From NCBI RefSeq assembly GCF_001888165.1, contig NZ_CP015455.1, forward strand, positions 2,226,001 to 2,290,000: 64,000 nucleotides of DNA. The letters are read 5' to 3'. The notes under the pieces were generated by a model. It did not search any database, was not told the origin of the DNA, and was given only the letters and a program-made list of their open reading frames with translations. Below are positions 63,780 through 64,000 of this stretch, piece after piece (within the stretch, counting starts at the first letter, position 1; every line of letters starts with the position of its first letter). The stretch is from Syntrophotalea acetylenica (lineage in GTDB: Bacteria; Desulfobacterota; Desulfuromonadia; Desulfuromonadales; Syntrophotaleaceae). Both the position numbers and the translations under genes were made by a program.

Positions 63780-64000
63780 ACGCCCAAATCAGCCGTCCCT
63801 CTCACGGACAGCCAGGTCGAAGAGGCCGTCGCAGCGGAAAAGCCGTTCAAACTCTTCGATGGCAAAGGGCTCTTTCTTCTCGTTGCACCGAAAAAAACAG
63901 CGGTACCAGCAAATGCTGGCGATTCAAATACCACTTTCAGGGCAGGGAACAGCTTCTTGCGCTCGGCACCTACCCTGAAGTGTCTCTTTTTGAAGCACGC
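63780..64000 (+). pseudogene. Tyrosine integrase N-terminus, decayed and cut by the window edge
   Basis: The reading T/M-PKSAVPLTDSQVEEAVAA then 'FKLFDGKGLFLLVAP', and after a frame change 'KCWRFKYHFQGREQLLALGT' with 'YPEVSLFEAR', is the DUF4102 arm-binding domain of P4/phage integrases. GGAGG stands ten bases before codon ACG at 63780, where the family start methionine should be. A -1 shift in the A-run 63891-63897 breaks the frame. Both defects suggest a dead gene, unless sequence errors are involved. The element it belonged to would extend to the right. Confidence 0.75.

Overview
The window looks like the chromosome of a strict anaerobe of the Desulfuromonadota (Pelobacter/Syntrophotalea/Geobacter type). 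The evidence is the housekeeping order tilS-ftsH-folP-cdaA-cdaR-glmM-pdxJ-acpS-tsaE-lysC-cimA, an oxygen-sensitive glycyl-radical enzyme with its activase, an AcoR-like sigma-54 activator, and two PocR-domain sensor kinases, all in GC-rich DNA. The genus assignment is inference from gene content.

Layout. 1-5529 (minus strand): periplasmic binding protein (cut by the window edge), a membrane iron-sulfur oxidoreductase, a TiaS-like protein and a TonB-dependent receptor; this looks like an uptake cluster for a metal complex or cofactor. 5530-6090: intergenic, with direct and dispersed repeats. 6091-13178: AcoR-like activator, then the operon glycyl-radical enzyme/GlcG-like protein/activase, which diverges from a PocR hybrid kinase (13179-15239). 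15401-18844: small XRE regulator, GNAT acetyltransferase, MFS transporter, enoyl-CoA hydratase.

19317-39409 is the accessory island and the most interesting part. It is a complete-looking VirB/VirD4 type IV secretion locus, read on the minus strand from a SleB-type lytic enzyme (virB1 position) through virB2, B3, B4, B5, an EexN-like lipoprotein, virB6, B7, B8, B9, B10, a Pmp3-like protein, virB11 and virD4. There is no relaxase, integrase or partition gene in view. Downstream of virD4 come a 96-residue protein and three tandem copies of a two-gene unit: a 164-167 residue accessory protein followed by a 447-residue Tle1-like (DUF2235) lipase. The lipases share a C-terminal domain with the 96-residue protein, which I read as a candidate secretion signal. 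The machine appears damaged: virB6 is split by a 1702-bp IS1380-family element, and virB8, virB10 and virB11 each carry an apparent -1 frameshift at a short G/C run. The lipase units are intact.

40148-43190: an exported protein, a membrane protein, a remnant of an acetoacetate-decarboxylase-like gene, a small zinc-ribbon protein and a ComEA-like gene with a frameshift. 43196-55510: the conserved housekeeping block (citramalate synthase, aspartokinase, TsaE, AcpS-CBS fusion, PdxJ, GlmM, CdaR, CdaA, FolP, FtsH, TilS). 55582-63523: tRNA-Met, cupin, purine permease, tRNA-Ala, a second PocR kinase with a LuxR-type response regulator, pabB and pabC, tRNA-Leu. The right edge holds the start of a decayed tyrosine integrase placed just after tRNA-Leu, which suggests an integrated element beyond the window.

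Apparent -1 shifts also occur in the ComEA-like gene and the integrase, so base-calling errors at homopolymers remain a real alternative to gene decay.
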